Below, piece by piece: positions 17,783-26,134 of a DNA stretch of 64,000 bases. How positions within the stretch are numbered: position 1 is the stretch's first letter; each line of letters starts with the position of its first letter. Origin of the DNA: Photobacterium alginatilyticum (GTDB lineage Bacteria > Pseudomonadota > Gammaproteobacteria > Enterobacterales > Vibrionaceae); the NCBI RefSeq assembly GCF_009910675.1, contig NZ_RSEJ01000029.1:1-64000 (forward strand). Reading direction: 5' to 3'. Position numbers and translations under genes: made by a program. A model generated the notes under the pieces. It was given only the letters and a program-made list of their open reading frames with translations, was not told the DNA's origin and did not search any database.

Positions 17783-17812
17783 AAAGACAGCCCTCTGCGG
17801 CTGTCTTTTCTT
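17783..17812 (+). terminator. terminator of an unassigned rightward transcript
   Basis: A perfect ten-base stem AAAGACAGCC / GGCTGTCTTT with a CTCTGC loop is followed by TTCTTTT. It lies upstream of yihD and downstream of no established gene, so it implies a rightward transcript from 17.3-17.8 kb. Confidence 0.8.
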
Positions 17813-17930
17813 TTGGTGCCGGTGTCGCATCCCGTTTGTATCGTTGCCGGGTTTGGGGTAATTTACCCCCAATAAAAATATGATTATAGAATCAAAATAG
17901 ATTCACTCGGCCTAACTTGTGGAGAAAGAA

Positions 17931-18197
17931 ATGAAAACCCATCGCGTCAACGAACTGATTGAACTATTGCATCCTGAATGGCAGAAAGAACCGGCTCTCA
18001 ACCTGGTCGAGTTTCTGCTCAAGCTGGCTGAGGAAGCAAAATACGAAGGCAAGCTGGAAGCGCTTACCGATGATGTGCTGATTTACCACCTGAAAATGCG
18101 CAACAGTGACAAGCAGGAAATGATCCCGGGCATCGCCAAAGACTGCGAAGACGATTTTAAAACCGCCATCCTGCGCGCACGCGGCATCATCAAGTAA
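17931..18197 (+). CDS. yihD: YihD family protein (DUF1040)
   Basis: The 88-residue protein aligns end to end with E. coli YihD: RVNELIELLHPEWQKEPALNL near the start, LTDDVLIYHLKMRNSDK in the middle and DFKTAILRARGIIK at the end. It is small, soluble and of unknown function. I use the ATG at 17931 with a GGAG site six bases upstream; the open frame could begin at a GTG four codons earlier, which overlaps that site. The neighbour set yihD, srkA, dsbA is conserved with E. coli, here interrupted by ccoG. Confidence 0.92.
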   Translation: MKTHRVNELIELLHPEWQKEPALNLVEFLLKLAEEAKYEGKLEALTDDVLIYHLKMRNSDKQEMIPGIAKDCEDDFKTAILRARGIIK

Positions 18198-18224
18198 CCG
18201 CGACGGTTAACCCCAATCTTTCCC

Positions 18225-18259
18225 GATGGCCGAGCCTGATGCTCCAGCGTTCGGCCATC
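18225..18259 (+). terminator. probable terminator after yihD
   Basis: A nine-base perfect stem GATGGCCGA / TCGGCCATC encloses a 17-base loop, 28 bases after the yihD stop. The following bases are not strongly T-rich, so termination is probable but not certain. Confidence 0.45.
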
Positions 18260-18464
18260 AGCCCCCTTCTGTTATACCCCACCAGCGCCCTATCTGTATC
18301 TGTTTCTCAAACTATGACCTTGTTAGAGTTATAACAAAATCGTCTGTAATATAATCAGCTGATAACATCTGTTCGCTAATTACAACATTATCGGTCAGGC
18401 AATGTACCTGCCGACGCCCCTAGCTATATTTAAAAATATGGGGTAACCCAAGGAAAGTAATGTC

Positions 18465-19895
18465 ATGAACCATGAGAAAATCAAAATAAAGGATGTCACA
18501 CCGCAACAATTCAACCCCAAAACCCACAAAGGCACCTCCGATCGCTTCAATCCGGGTAATCGAATCTATGTCCGGGCCGTAAAGGGGATCTATCAGAAGC
18601 TACGCCAGAAAATGGGCTGGCTGCTGATGATCCTGTTTATGGGCATCCCCTGGATCCCCTATGGCGATCGCCAGGCTATCTTGCTGGATATCGGCCAGCA
18701 GCAGTTTAACTTCTTCGGCACCACCCTGTGGCCACAGGATCTCACCCTGCTGGCAACCCTGTTTATGATCGCGGCCTTCGCCCTGTTTTTTGTAACCACC
18801 TTTTTGGGCCGGGTCTGGTGTGGCTATTTCTGTCCGCAAACCGTCTGGACCTTCATCTACATCTGGTTCGAGGAAAAACTTGAAGGGCCGGCCAACAAAA
18901 GGCGCAAGCAGGACAGCATGAAGCCAACTGGCAAGCTACTGGGCAGAAAAGTCCTCAAGCATGCCGCCTGGCTGGCAGTAGCCCTTGCCACCGGCCTGAC
19001 CTTTGTCGGCTACTTTTTCCCGGTCAAAACACTGGTGGTTGATTTCTTTACCTTCAATGCCAGCTTCTGGGCAGGTTTCTGGGTACTGTTTTTTACGGTC
19101 TGTACCTATGCCAATGCCGGCTGGATGCGCTCAATTGTCTGCATCCACATGTGTCCGTACGCCCGCTTCCAGTCGGCGATGTTCGACAAGGACACCTATA
19201 TTGTCGGCTATGACACCGATCGCGGCGAAGCCCGCGGCCCCCGCTCGCGCAAGAAAGATCCCAAGGAGCTGGGACTCGGTGACTGTATCGACTGTAACCT
19301 GTGCGTCCAGGTGTGCCCGACCGGCATTGATATCCGTGACGGACTGCAATACGAGTGCATCAACTGCGGCGCCTGCGTCGATGCCTGTGATGAGACCATG
19401 GACCGCATGGGTTACGAAAAGCGCCTGATCAGCTATACCACCGAGCACAAACTTGAAGGGCACACAACCCATGTTATGCGACCGAAGCTCATCGGCTACG
19501 GCGCGGTGATGATCGCCATGGTCGGGTTGTTCTTCTTCCTGCTGGCCTCGGTACAGCCAATGGGACTGGACGTGATCCGCGATCGCAACCAGCTGTTCAG
19601 AGTCAACACCGAAGGATTGGTTGAAAACACCTATACCCTGAAGATCCTCAACAAAACCCAGCAGCAGGCCGTCTACACCCTGAGCGTCAAGGGCATTGAA
19701 GAGATTGAATGGTACGGTCAGCAGCAGGTAACTGTCGAAGCCGGTGAAGTCTTCACCCTGCCGGTCAGCCTGGGGGTTGACCCCTACCTGTTGCAGTCGC
19801 CGATTGCCGATATCACCTTTATCATGGAGCGGGGAGAGGGTGAGGATAAAATAGAACTTCAGACCGAAAGCCGCTTTATCGGAGAGTTACGCTAA
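18465..19895 (+). CDS. ccoG: cytochrome c oxidase accessory protein CcoG
   Basis: CcoG (FixG/RdxA) is a membrane iron-sulfur protein that helps copper delivery to the cbb3-type oxidase. The 476-residue protein has several membrane segments (about residues 45-65, 95-115, 165-185, 195-215 and 340-360), the VWCGYFCPQTVW motif, and two 4Fe-4S ferredoxin motifs, CIDCNLCVQVCPTG and CINCGACVDACD. A C-terminal periplasmic domain (last ~110 residues) is immunoglobulin-like. AAGGA precedes the ATG. The ccoNOPQ genes are not in this window, so it acts in trans. Confidence 0.94.
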   Translation: MNHEKIKIKDVTPQQFNPKTHKGTSDRFNPGNRIYVRAVKGIYQKLRQKMGWLLMILFMGIPWIPYGDRQAILLDIGQQQFNFFGTTLWPQDLTLLATLFMIAAFALFFVTTFLGRVWCGYFCPQTVWTFIYIWFEEKLEGPANKRRKQDSMKPTGKLLGRKVLKHAAWLAVALATGLTFVGYFFPVKTLVVDFFTFNASFWAGFWVLFFTVCTYANAGWMRSIVCIHMCPYARFQSAMFDKDTYIVGYDTDRGEARGPRSRKKDPKELGLGDCIDCNLCVQVCPTGIDIRDGLQYECINCGACVDACDETMDRMGYEKRLISYTTEHKLEGHTTHVMRPKLIGYGAVMIAMVGLFFFLLASVQPMGLDVIRDRNQLFRVNTEGLVENTYTLKILNKTQQQAVYTLSVKGIEEIEWYGQQQVTVEAGEVFTLPVSLGVDPYLLQSPIADITFIMERGEGEDKIELQTESRFIGELR

Positions 19896-19927
19896 CCTCT
19901 AGCAAAGTAAAGCAAAGTTATGTAAAG

Positions 19928-19951
19928 AAGGGCCGCTGACGGCCCTTTTTT
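19928..19951 (+). terminator. terminator after ccoG
   Basis: Perfect stem AAGGGCCG / CGGCCCTT with a CTGA loop followed by a run of T residues. Confidence 0.9.
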
Positions 19952-20051
19952 ATTATGATGCTATCCCCAAGTAATTCTCGCCGGAGCGAGCATCTTGAAG
20001 TCGCTTGGGTATATACTGACAGGCTCTGATACTGGCTGCGGAATTTTTCAT

Positions 20052-21041
20052 ATGACACAACAAGATGGTTTTAGCTTTTCTGATTTGACCCCCGAGCTGC
20101 TGCTCGATGCACTCGACAGTGTCGGAGTCCGTGCTGAGTCAGGCCTGCTTCCCCTAAATAGCTATGAAAACCGGGTCTACCAGTTCAGTGCCGAAGACGG
20201 TGCCCGCTACGTTGCCAAGTTCTACCGTCCGCAGCGCTGGAGCAATGAGCAAATCCAGGAAGAGCATGACTTTACCCATGAACTGCTCGAGCAGGAGATA
20301 CCGGTTGCCGCGCCAATCGCCTTTGAAGGCCATACCCTGCAGCATTTCGGTGAGCACCGCCTGGCGCTCTTTCCCAGCATGGGCGGACGCCAGTTCGAGG
20401 TCGATAACTTTGACCAGCTGGAATGGGTCGGGCACTACCTCGGCCGCATTCACCAGGTAGGCCGGCGACAGCCTTTTGTGCACCGTCCGACCATCGGGCT
20501 GGATGAATACCTTCATCAGCCACGACAGCTTCTTGAACAGGCCGATTTCATCCCCGACCACCTGAAGACAGTTTTCTTTGCCGATCTCGATCTGCTTATT
20601 CGAGAGCTGGAGCAGCACTGGCATACCGACTGGCAGTCACTGCGCCTGCACGGCGACTGCCACCCCGGCAATATCCTCTGGCGTGACGGTCCGTTATTTG
20701 TCGACCTGGACGACGCCCGCAACGGCCCTGCCATACAGGATCTCTGGATGATGCTCAACGGCGATCACCATGACCAGCTCGCCCAGCTCGATACTATACT
20801 GGAGGCGTACAGCGAGTTTGCGGACTTCAATCAGAAAGAATTGCAACTAATTGAGCCTTTGCGCGGTCTTAGAATGGTGCACTATATGGCTTGGCTCGCC
20901 AAACGCTGGCAGGATCCGGCCTTCCCCCGTGCCTTCCCCTGGTTTGCCGATAACAAATACTGGGAAGGACAGGTGTTGGCGTTCAAAGAACAACTCGCCG
21001 CTTTAAACGAACCACCATTGCAGCTGATGCCGCAGTGGTAA
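20052..21041 (+). CDS. srkA: stress response kinase A
   Basis: SrkA (YihE/RdoA) is a Ser/Thr protein kinase with a choline-kinase-like fold that protects cells under stress, downstream of Cpx signalling in E. coli. Motifs include PLNSYENRVYQF, VAKFYRPQRW with the ATP-binding lysine, the catalytic LHGDCHPGNILW and the metal-binding FVDLDDARNGPAIQDLW. From the ATG at 20052 it has 329 residues (E. coli 328); a start at 19995 adds a tail that the family lacks. It sits 69 bases before dsbA, as in E. coli, where the two are cotranscribed. Confidence 0.94.
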   Translation: MTQQDGFSFSDLTPELLLDALDSVGVRAESGLLPLNSYENRVYQFSAEDGARYVAKFYRPQRWSNEQIQEEHDFTHELLEQEIPVAAPIAFEGHTLQHFGEHRLALFPSMGGRQFEVDNFDQLEWVGHYLGRIHQVGRRQPFVHRPTIGLDEYLHQPRQLLEQADFIPDHLKTVFFADLDLLIRELEQHWHTDWQSLRLHGDCHPGNILWRDGPLFVDLDDARNGPAIQDLWMMLNGDHHDQLAQLDTILEAYSEFADFNQKELQLIEPLRGLRMVHYMAWLAKRWQDPAFPRAFPWFADNKYWEGQVLAFKEQLAALNEPPLQLMPQW

Positions 21042-21110
21042 GAAAACGAAAACACAAATGGAACAATAACCTTGGTTATTTCAGTCCTTTTTAAGGGAGT
21101 ACCTCGCAAC

Positions 21111-21713
21111 ATGTTTAAGAAACTACTCGCGCTGGCAAGCGTCGCTTTACTGTCTTTCTCTGTTCAGGCAGCTAAATTCACAGAAGGTGATTACTACAAA
21201 GTGCTGGATCTGCCGCAGTCCACCAGCCCGGTTGTCACTGAGTATTTCTCATTTTTCTGTCCGCACTGTAATAGCTTTGAGCCAATGATCCAGCAGCTGA
21301 AGAAAACCCTGCCGGACAATGCCAAACTGCAGAAAAACCATGTCTCTTTCATGGGTGGCTCCATGGGGCCATCAATGAGCAAGGCCTATGCCACTTCCGT
21401 GGTCCTTAATGTCGAGGACAAAATGGTGCCGGTCCTGTTCAACCGTGTCCATGGGATGCAAAAACCACCTCGCAATGACCAAGAACTACGCCAAATCTTC
21501 ATCGACGAGGGGATCAGTGCCGATGACTTCGACGGTGCCTTCAACAGCTTTGCCGTCAACTCTATGGTTAACCGTGCCAACAAAGCCTTCCAGGACAGCG
21601 GCCTGACCGGTGTACCAGCCGTTATCGTCAACAACAAGTACCTGGTACAGACAGGCAAAGTTAAATCGGCCGACGAGTACTTCGAGCTGGTTAACTTCCT
21701 ATTGAAAAAATAA
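21111..21713 (+). CDS. dsbA: thiol:disulfide interchange protein DsbA
   Basis: DsbA introduces disulfides into exported proteins in the periplasm. From the ATG at 21111 the protein has 200 residues with a signal peptide (about residues 1-19, cleaved after VQA). The mature protein has a thioredoxin fold with CPHC active site (FFCPHCNSFEP) and the cis-proline loop TGVPAVIVNN. An in-frame ATG at 21072 would put extra residues in front of the signal peptide and is rejected. A GGGAG site lies upstream. It is followed by a strong terminator. Confidence 0.96.
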   Translation: MFKKLLALASVALLSFSVQAAKFTEGDYYKVLDLPQSTSPVVTEYFSFFCPHCNSFEPMIQQLKKTLPDNAKLQKNHVSFMGGSMGPSMSKAYATSVVLNVEDKMVPVLFNRVHGMQKPPRNDQELRQIFIDEGISADDFDGAFNSFAVNSMVNRANKAFQDSGLTGVPAVIVNNKYLVQTGKVKSADEYFELVNFLLKK

Positions 21714-21730
21714 CCCGTTACACTTGAAAA

Positions 21731-21759
21731 GAAGGGCCGCTTGGCCCTTCTTTTTTTTT
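21731..21759 (+). terminator. terminator after dsbA
   Basis: Perfect eight-base stem GAAGGGCC / GGCCCTTC with a GCTT loop followed by nine T residues. Confidence 0.93.
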
Positions 21760-21778
21760 GGAGACCAGGGAAGAGCGC

Positions 21779-22249
21779 GTGGAAAAAATCCTGATCAGTG
21801 CCTGCCTGTACGGCCATGCCGTACGGTATGACGGTAACGACAACCTCGTTACCCATCCGCTTCTTGATGAGTGGAAAAAACAGGGGCGGTTTGTCGTCCT
21901 CTGCCCCGAGATCAGCGGCGGTCTGCCGACACCGCGACCACCCGCCGAAATCCAGACCGACGGCAACGTCGCCACCATCACCGGCGATGATGTGACAGCC
22001 GCATTTCATGCCGGTGCCCAGGCAGCCGTTGCACTTTGCCGGCAGCACAATATCCAACTTGCGCTGCTGAAGGAAAACAGCCCTTCCTGCGGCAGTCACT
22101 TTATCTATAATGGCCAGTTTGACGGCACCAAGGTCACCGGACAGGGGCTGGCAGCGGCGGCCCTCACCGCACACGGCATCAAAGTATTTAGCGAATATCA
22201 GCTTGACGAACTAGCATTCGCCCTCAACAGCCTCGAAGATAAAACCTAA
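21779..22249 (+). CDS. DUF523 family protein
   Basis: This 156-residue protein has the DUF523 signatures ILISACLYGHAVRYDG at the N terminus, VLCPEISGGLPTPR and LLKENSPSCGSH. The conserved cysteines suggest metal or iron-sulfur binding, but function is unknown. The start is GTG at 21779 with a GGGA site upstream; a frame start at 21758 lies inside the dsbA terminator and is rejected. It has 20 bases between the terminator and its start, so its promoter is either within dsbA or readthrough is used. It converges on comM with a 24-base gap. Confidence 0.87.
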   Translation: MEKILISACLYGHAVRYDGNDNLVTHPLLDEWKKQGRFVVLCPEISGGLPTPRPPAEIQTDGNVATITGDDVTAAFHAGAQAAVALCRQHNIQLALLKENSPSCGSHFIYNGQFDGTKVTGQGLAAAALTAHGIKVFSEYQLDELAFALNSLEDKT

Positions 22250-22273
22250 ATAAAGCCGACGAAACCTCAGCCA

Positions 22274-23806
22274 TTAGACAACCTGCGCCGTCAGTTGCTT
22301 CAACAGTCGATCCATCGCCCGGTAGCCCAGCGCCTCGGCCAGATGTCCCCGCTCTATCTGTGCGCAACCAGCCAGATCAGCAATGGTCCGGGCAACCTTG
22401 ATGATCCTGTGATAGGCACGAATAGACAGCCCAAGCTGATGCAGGGCCGTCTCGAGAAACTCGGCATCGGCTTTGGCAAGTACGCAGTGTCGGTCCAGCT
22501 CCCGGGTCGACAGCAGGGCATTGACCTTGCCGGAACGTACCAGCATCTCTTCTCTGGCCTGCCAAACCCGATTTTTGACATCTGCCGTCGGTTCACCCCG
22601 GTCGCCACCTTCGGCCAGTGTGCCGCGCGGCAGGGCCGGGATTTCAATCGACATATCAAAACGGTCGAGCAACGGGCCGGACAGGCGTCCGAGATAGCGC
22701 AGGATGGCCTGCGGATTGGTTCGGGCCTGGTTTCCCTCGTAATACCCGGTCGGACTCGGGTTCAGCGCCCCAATCAGCTGAAAACGCGCCGGAAAGCAGG
22801 TCTTGCTGGTCGCACGCGATATCACGATTTCCCCCGATTCCAGCGGCTCGCGCAGTGAGTCCAGCACCTTGCGCTCGAACTCCGGCATCTCATCCAAGAA
22901 CAAGATCCCGTTATGGGCCAGAGAGATTTCCCCCGGCCTCGGCACCGAGCCGCCGCCGACCAGTGCCGCCATCGAACTTGAATGGTGAGGAGTCCGAAAC
23001 GGCCGGATGCGCCAGTTACCCTCATGCAATGCCTGCTGGGTCAGCGATGCCACTGCAGCGGTTTCCAGCGCCTCATCAACAGTCATCTCCGGCAGCAAAT
23101 CACACAACCGCGAAGCCAGCATCGTTTTACCGGTACCGGGTGGGCCGAGAAACAGCAAATTATGGCCTCCGGCAGCAGCAATCTCCAGGGCCCGCTTGCC
23201 CTGTTGCTGGCCTATGATATCTTGCATGTCACGGCCGGAAGAGTGCGGCGCTGGCGCATTTTTCGCCTCGCTGCGAACGCGCAGTTCCAGCTGGTGCTGC
23301 CCGCATAACTGCCCGCAGACGGCCAGCAGATCCGGTGCCGATTTATGAATATGCCGACCCACCAGGGCCACTTGCTCCCCGTTGCTGTCGGGCACCACCA
23401 GGCAACGGCCAGCCTGCTTCGCCGCCAGCGCCGCAGGCAAGGTTCCCTTGACATGACGCAGCTCGCCAGAAAGCGCCAACTCGCCTAAAAATTCATAACT
23501 TTGCAGGCTATCTGCCGGTATTTGCTCAGAAGCGGCCAGGATCCCCAAGGCTATCGGCAAGTCAAAACGCCCGCCTTCCTTGGGCAGATCGGCCGGTGCC
23601 AGATTCACCGTAATACGCCGGGAGGGAAACTCGAAATTGGCATTCACAATCGCACTGCGTACCCGGTCCCGGGCTTCCTTGACCGTCGTTTCCGGCAACC
23701 CGACCAGCGTCAGCGCCGGCATCCCGTTACTGATATGCACTTCAACCGTTACTGGCGGTGCATCGACACCGACGCAGGCACGGCTATGAACAATCGCAAG
23801 AGTCAT
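22274..23806 (-). CDS. comM: branch-migration helicase ComM (YifB, Mg-chelatase-like AAA+)
   Basis: ComM is a hexameric AAA+ helicase that drives branch migration during integration of transforming DNA in Vibrio and relatives. The N-terminal ~170 residues are a Lon-protease-like domain (LVGLPETTVKEARDRVRSAI). The AAA+ core has Walker A GPPGTGKTMLASRL, ILFLDEMPEF Walker B and the FQLIGALNPSPTGYY segment. A C-terminal Mg-chelatase domain ends at LGYRAMDRLLKQL. The ATG at 23806 gives 510 residues; the open frame extends ten codons upstream. It is divergent from the ilv operon. Confidence 0.95.
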   Translation of the reverse strand: MTLAIVHSRACVGVDAPPVTVEVHISNGMPALTLVGLPETTVKEARDRVRSAIVNANFEFPSRRITVNLAPADLPKEGGRFDLPIALGILAASEQIPADSLQSYEFLGELALSGELRHVKGTLPAALAAKQAGRCLVVPDSNGEQVALVGRHIHKSAPDLLAVCGQLCGQHQLELRVRSEAKNAPAPHSSGRDMQDIIGQQQGKRALEIAAAGGHNLLFLGPPGTGKTMLASRLCDLLPEMTVDEALETAAVASLTQQALHEGNWRIRPFRTPHHSSSMAALVGGGSVPRPGEISLAHNGILFLDEMPEFERKVLDSLREPLESGEIVISRATSKTCFPARFQLIGALNPSPTGYYEGNQARTNPQAILRYLGRLSGPLLDRFDMSIEIPALPRGTLAEGGDRGEPTADVKNRVWQAREEMLVRSGKVNALLSTRELDRHCVLAKADAEFLETALHQLGLSIRAYHRIIKVARTIADLAGCAQIERGHLAEALGYRAMDRLLKQLTAQVV

Positions 23807-23992
23807 GATCTCTTTCCCCGGTGAAATATCACCCATTTAAGTTAATAAAAATAAGAAATTCCGTTTCACAAATAGCCTATTTATGCACAAAGATTGCTAA
23901 TTAATTTTCACTTTTTACTTGTCATGCGACAGATGTCTGTGTTACCACTTAGGAAGAGCAACAAATAAACAATAAAACTGGACAGACAGTAG
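23807..23992. other. divergent promoter region comM / ilv
   Basis: AT-rich region between comM and the ilv leader. The ilv promoter must lie here, about 23,840-23,980, but I could not choose one -35/-10 pair with confidence. Confidence 0.45.
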
Positions 23993-24082
23993 ATGCCATT
24001 TAACGCCAACGCTATCGCACTCATTCTCATCGTCATCGTGGTGATTATTTCACCGCGAGAGGGGCTGGCAGGCGTAAAGTAG
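23993..24082 (+). CDS. ilvL: ilv operon leader peptide IlvL
   Basis: A 29-codon frame, reading MPFNANAIALILIVIVVIIS and then PREGLAGVK, precedes the attenuator. The central run IALILIVIVVII is almost entirely Ile, Val and Leu codons, as in enterobacterial ilvL. Ribosome stalling there under branched-chain amino-acid starvation would favour the antiterminator and permit transcription of ilvGMEDA. It is too short for most gene finders. The ribosome binding site is weak (GGACAGACAG). Confidence 0.88.
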   Translation: MPFNANAIALILIVIVVIISPREGLAGVK

Positions 24083-24103
24083 CAACAAACACAACAAACG
24101 CAG

Positions 24104-24140
24104 AAAGCCCCCGCACCGAACGGTCCGGGGGCTTTTTTTT
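24104..24140 (+). terminator. ilv attenuator terminator
   Basis: A GC-rich stem AAAGCCCCCG / CGGGGGCTTT with an inner CCG / CGG stem is followed by eight T residues, 21 bases after the ilvL stop. Its placement after a branched-chain-rich leader peptide identifies it as the transcription attenuator of the ilv operon. Confidence 0.92.
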
Positions 24141-24219
24141 AGACATTGGATGTAATTATGCTGGAAATACCACCAATACAGCTTTCAGCAACACACGAGC
24201 AAGGAAAAGGGGAGCAGCG

Positions 24220-25866
24220 ATGACGGGAGCAGAGTTAGTTGTTAAAGCGCTGCAGCAGCAGGGGATATCCACGGTCTTCGGTTATCCGGGCGGGGCTATC
24301 ATGCCCATCTATGACGCACTCTATGACGGCGGGGTCGAGCACATCCTCTGTCGCCACGAACAAGGTGCCGCCATGGCAGCCATCGGCATGGCCAGAGCCA
24401 CCCAGGATGTCGCCGTCTGCATGGCCACCTCCGGTCCGGGAGCGACCAACCTGGTTACCGGCCTGGCGGATGCCTTTCTTGACTCCATCCCGCTGGTGGC
24501 CATCACCGGACAGGTTGCCAGCTCGCACATAGGGACCGATGCGTTCCAGGAAATGGATGTCATCGGTATGTCGCTGTCCTGTACCAAGCACAGCTACCTG
24601 GTTACCGATATCCACGAGCTCGCCCCGACGCTGGCCGAGGCCTTCGAAGTCGCCAAGAGCGGCCGCCCCGGTCCGGTCATTGTCGATATCGCCAAAGATG
24701 TCCAGCTCGCTCAGGCGCCGGTCGAGACACTGCCGTTTGTTGCGCCGCCGGCCATGCCGGTCGCCTCCGATGAATGCATCGCCAACGCCCAGCGCATTTT
24801 GTCGCAAAGCCAGCGCCCGGTGCTCTATGTCGGCGGCGGGGTACAGCTGGCCAAGGCGACCCAGACCGTACGTCATTTCCTGACCATGAATCCAATGCCT
24901 TCGGTGAGTACGCTAAAAGGGCTCGGTACCATCGAGCGCCACGACCCTCACTACCTGGGCATGCTCGGCATGCACGGCACCAAAGCCGCCAACCTGGTGG
25001 TACAGGAGTCCGATCTGCTGATCGTTGTCGGCGCCCGCTTTGATGACCGGGTAACAGGCAAGCTGGATACCTTTGCCCCCCACGCCAAGGTGATCCACCT
25101 GGATATCGATGCAGCCGAGTTTAGCAAGCTACGTCATGCCCATGCCCCGCTGCGCGGTGATATCAATACCATTCTGCCGCAGCTTGAGCTTTCCCAGGAT
25201 ATTACGCCGTGGGTAGAACGCAGCGAGAGCCTGCGATCCGAGTTCAAGTGGCGCTATAACCACCCCGGCGATCTCATCTACGCACCGCTGCTGCTGAAAC
25301 AGCTGTCGGACATGATGCCAGACAGTGCGATGGTCTCGACCGATGTCGGCCAGCACCAGATGTGGGCCGCGCAGCATGTCCAGCCTCGCGAGCCGCAAAA
25401 TTACATAACCTCGGCCGGACTGGGCACCATGGGTTTCGGTCTGCCGGCCGCCATGGGAGCCAAGGTCGCCAGACCGGACGATGAGTCAATTCTGGTCTCG
25501 GGCGACGGCTCCTTCATGATGAACGTCCAGGAGCTCGGCACCCTCAAGCGCCGACAAATTCCCGTCAAGATGGTCCTGATCAACAACCAGCGGCTGGGCA
25601 TGGTACGTCAGTGGCAGTCATTGTTCTTTGACGGCCGCCATAGCGAAACCATCCTCGATGACAACCCGGATTTCGTTACCCTGGCCAGTGCATTCGGCAT
25701 TCCGGGCAAAACCATCACCACCAAGGCCGAGGTAGAGCCGGCTTTGAAAGAAATGCTGGAGAGCGAAACATCGTACCTGCTTCACGTTCTGATCTCCGAA
25801 GAAGAAAATGTGTGGCCTCTCGTTCCGCCCGGCGCAGCAAACCAAGATATGCTGGAGAATACTTAA
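24220..25866 (+). CDS. ilvG: acetolactate synthase II large subunit
   Basis: IlvG joins pyruvate with pyruvate or 2-oxobutyrate, the first common step of Val, Leu and Ile synthesis, using ThDP and FAD. Family motifs are TVFGYPGGAIMPIYDAL, the catalytic Glu in CRHEQGAAMAA, SGPGATNLVTGLADA, GARFDDRVTGKL and the ThDP motif near SGDGSFMMNVQEL. It has 548 intact residues, like the functional enterobacterial isozyme II and unlike the frameshifted E. coli K-12 allele. A GGGGAG site precedes the ATG. The stop overlaps the ilvM start. Confidence 0.97.
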   Translation: MTGAELVVKALQQQGISTVFGYPGGAIMPIYDALYDGGVEHILCRHEQGAAMAAIGMARATQDVAVCMATSGPGATNLVTGLADAFLDSIPLVAITGQVASSHIGTDAFQEMDVIGMSLSCTKHSYLVTDIHELAPTLAEAFEVAKSGRPGPVIVDIAKDVQLAQAPVETLPFVAPPAMPVASDECIANAQRILSQSQRPVLYVGGGVQLAKATQTVRHFLTMNPMPSVSTLKGLGTIERHDPHYLGMLGMHGTKAANLVVQESDLLIVVGARFDDRVTGKLDTFAPHAKVIHLDIDAAEFSKLRHAHAPLRGDINTILPQLELSQDITPWVERSESLRSEFKWRYNHPGDLIYAPLLLKQLSDMMPDSAMVSTDVGQHQMWAAQHVQPREPQNYITSAGLGTMGFGLPAAMGAKVARPDDESILVSGDGSFMMNVQELGTLKRRQIPVKMVLINNQRLGMVRQWQSLFFDGRHSETILDDNPDFVTLASAFGIPGKTITTKAEVEPALKEMLESETSYLLHVLISEEENVWPLVPPGAANQDMLENT

Positions 25867-26114
25867 TGGATAGATATTTACTCGACATCAAAGCGGATGA
25901 TAAGCCAGTATTATTAGAGCGCGTACTACGCGTCATTCGTCACCGTGGTTTTATCATCAAGCAAGTCACGGCAACACAAAACCATGAAAGTAAGATAGCC
26001 AGTGTAGAAATAATCGTAGACAGTGACCGCCCCATCAGCACGCTTATCAATCAAATAGAAAAGCTATGGGATATCCGCACGGTCAAAACAACAATATTGG
26101 AACAGCGTGATTAG
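25866..26114 (+). CDS. ilvM: acetolactate synthase II small regulatory subunit
   Basis: The 82-residue ACT-domain protein MDRYLLDIKADDKPVLLERVLRV... activates and stabilises the IlvG catalytic subunit. The ATG at 25866 shares its first base with the ilvG stop codon (TAATG), so the two subunits are translationally coupled and likely made in equal amounts. The open frame extends upstream inside ilvG, but that part has no family similarity. Confidence 0.94.
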   Translation: MDRYLLDIKADDKPVLLERVLRVIRHRGFIIKQVTATQNHESKIASVEIIVDSDRPISTLINQIEKLWDIRTVKTTILEQRD

Positions 26115-26134
26115 CGCATAAGGAAGGACACAAA

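Noticed and set aside
17377..17784. 135-codon minus-strand frame in the regulator-yihD gap
   Set aside because: Overlaps other frames on both strands, no ribosome site or family; the rightward terminator argues for plus-strand transcription.
18320..18337. TTGTTA...TAACAA inverted repeat upstream of ccoG
   Set aside because: Short and imperfectly centred, not an FNR box; likely chance in AT-rich DNA.
21386..22174. 262-codon frame antisense to dsbA and DUF523
   Set aside because: Spans the dsbA terminator and two well-supported genes; composition is that of a shadow.
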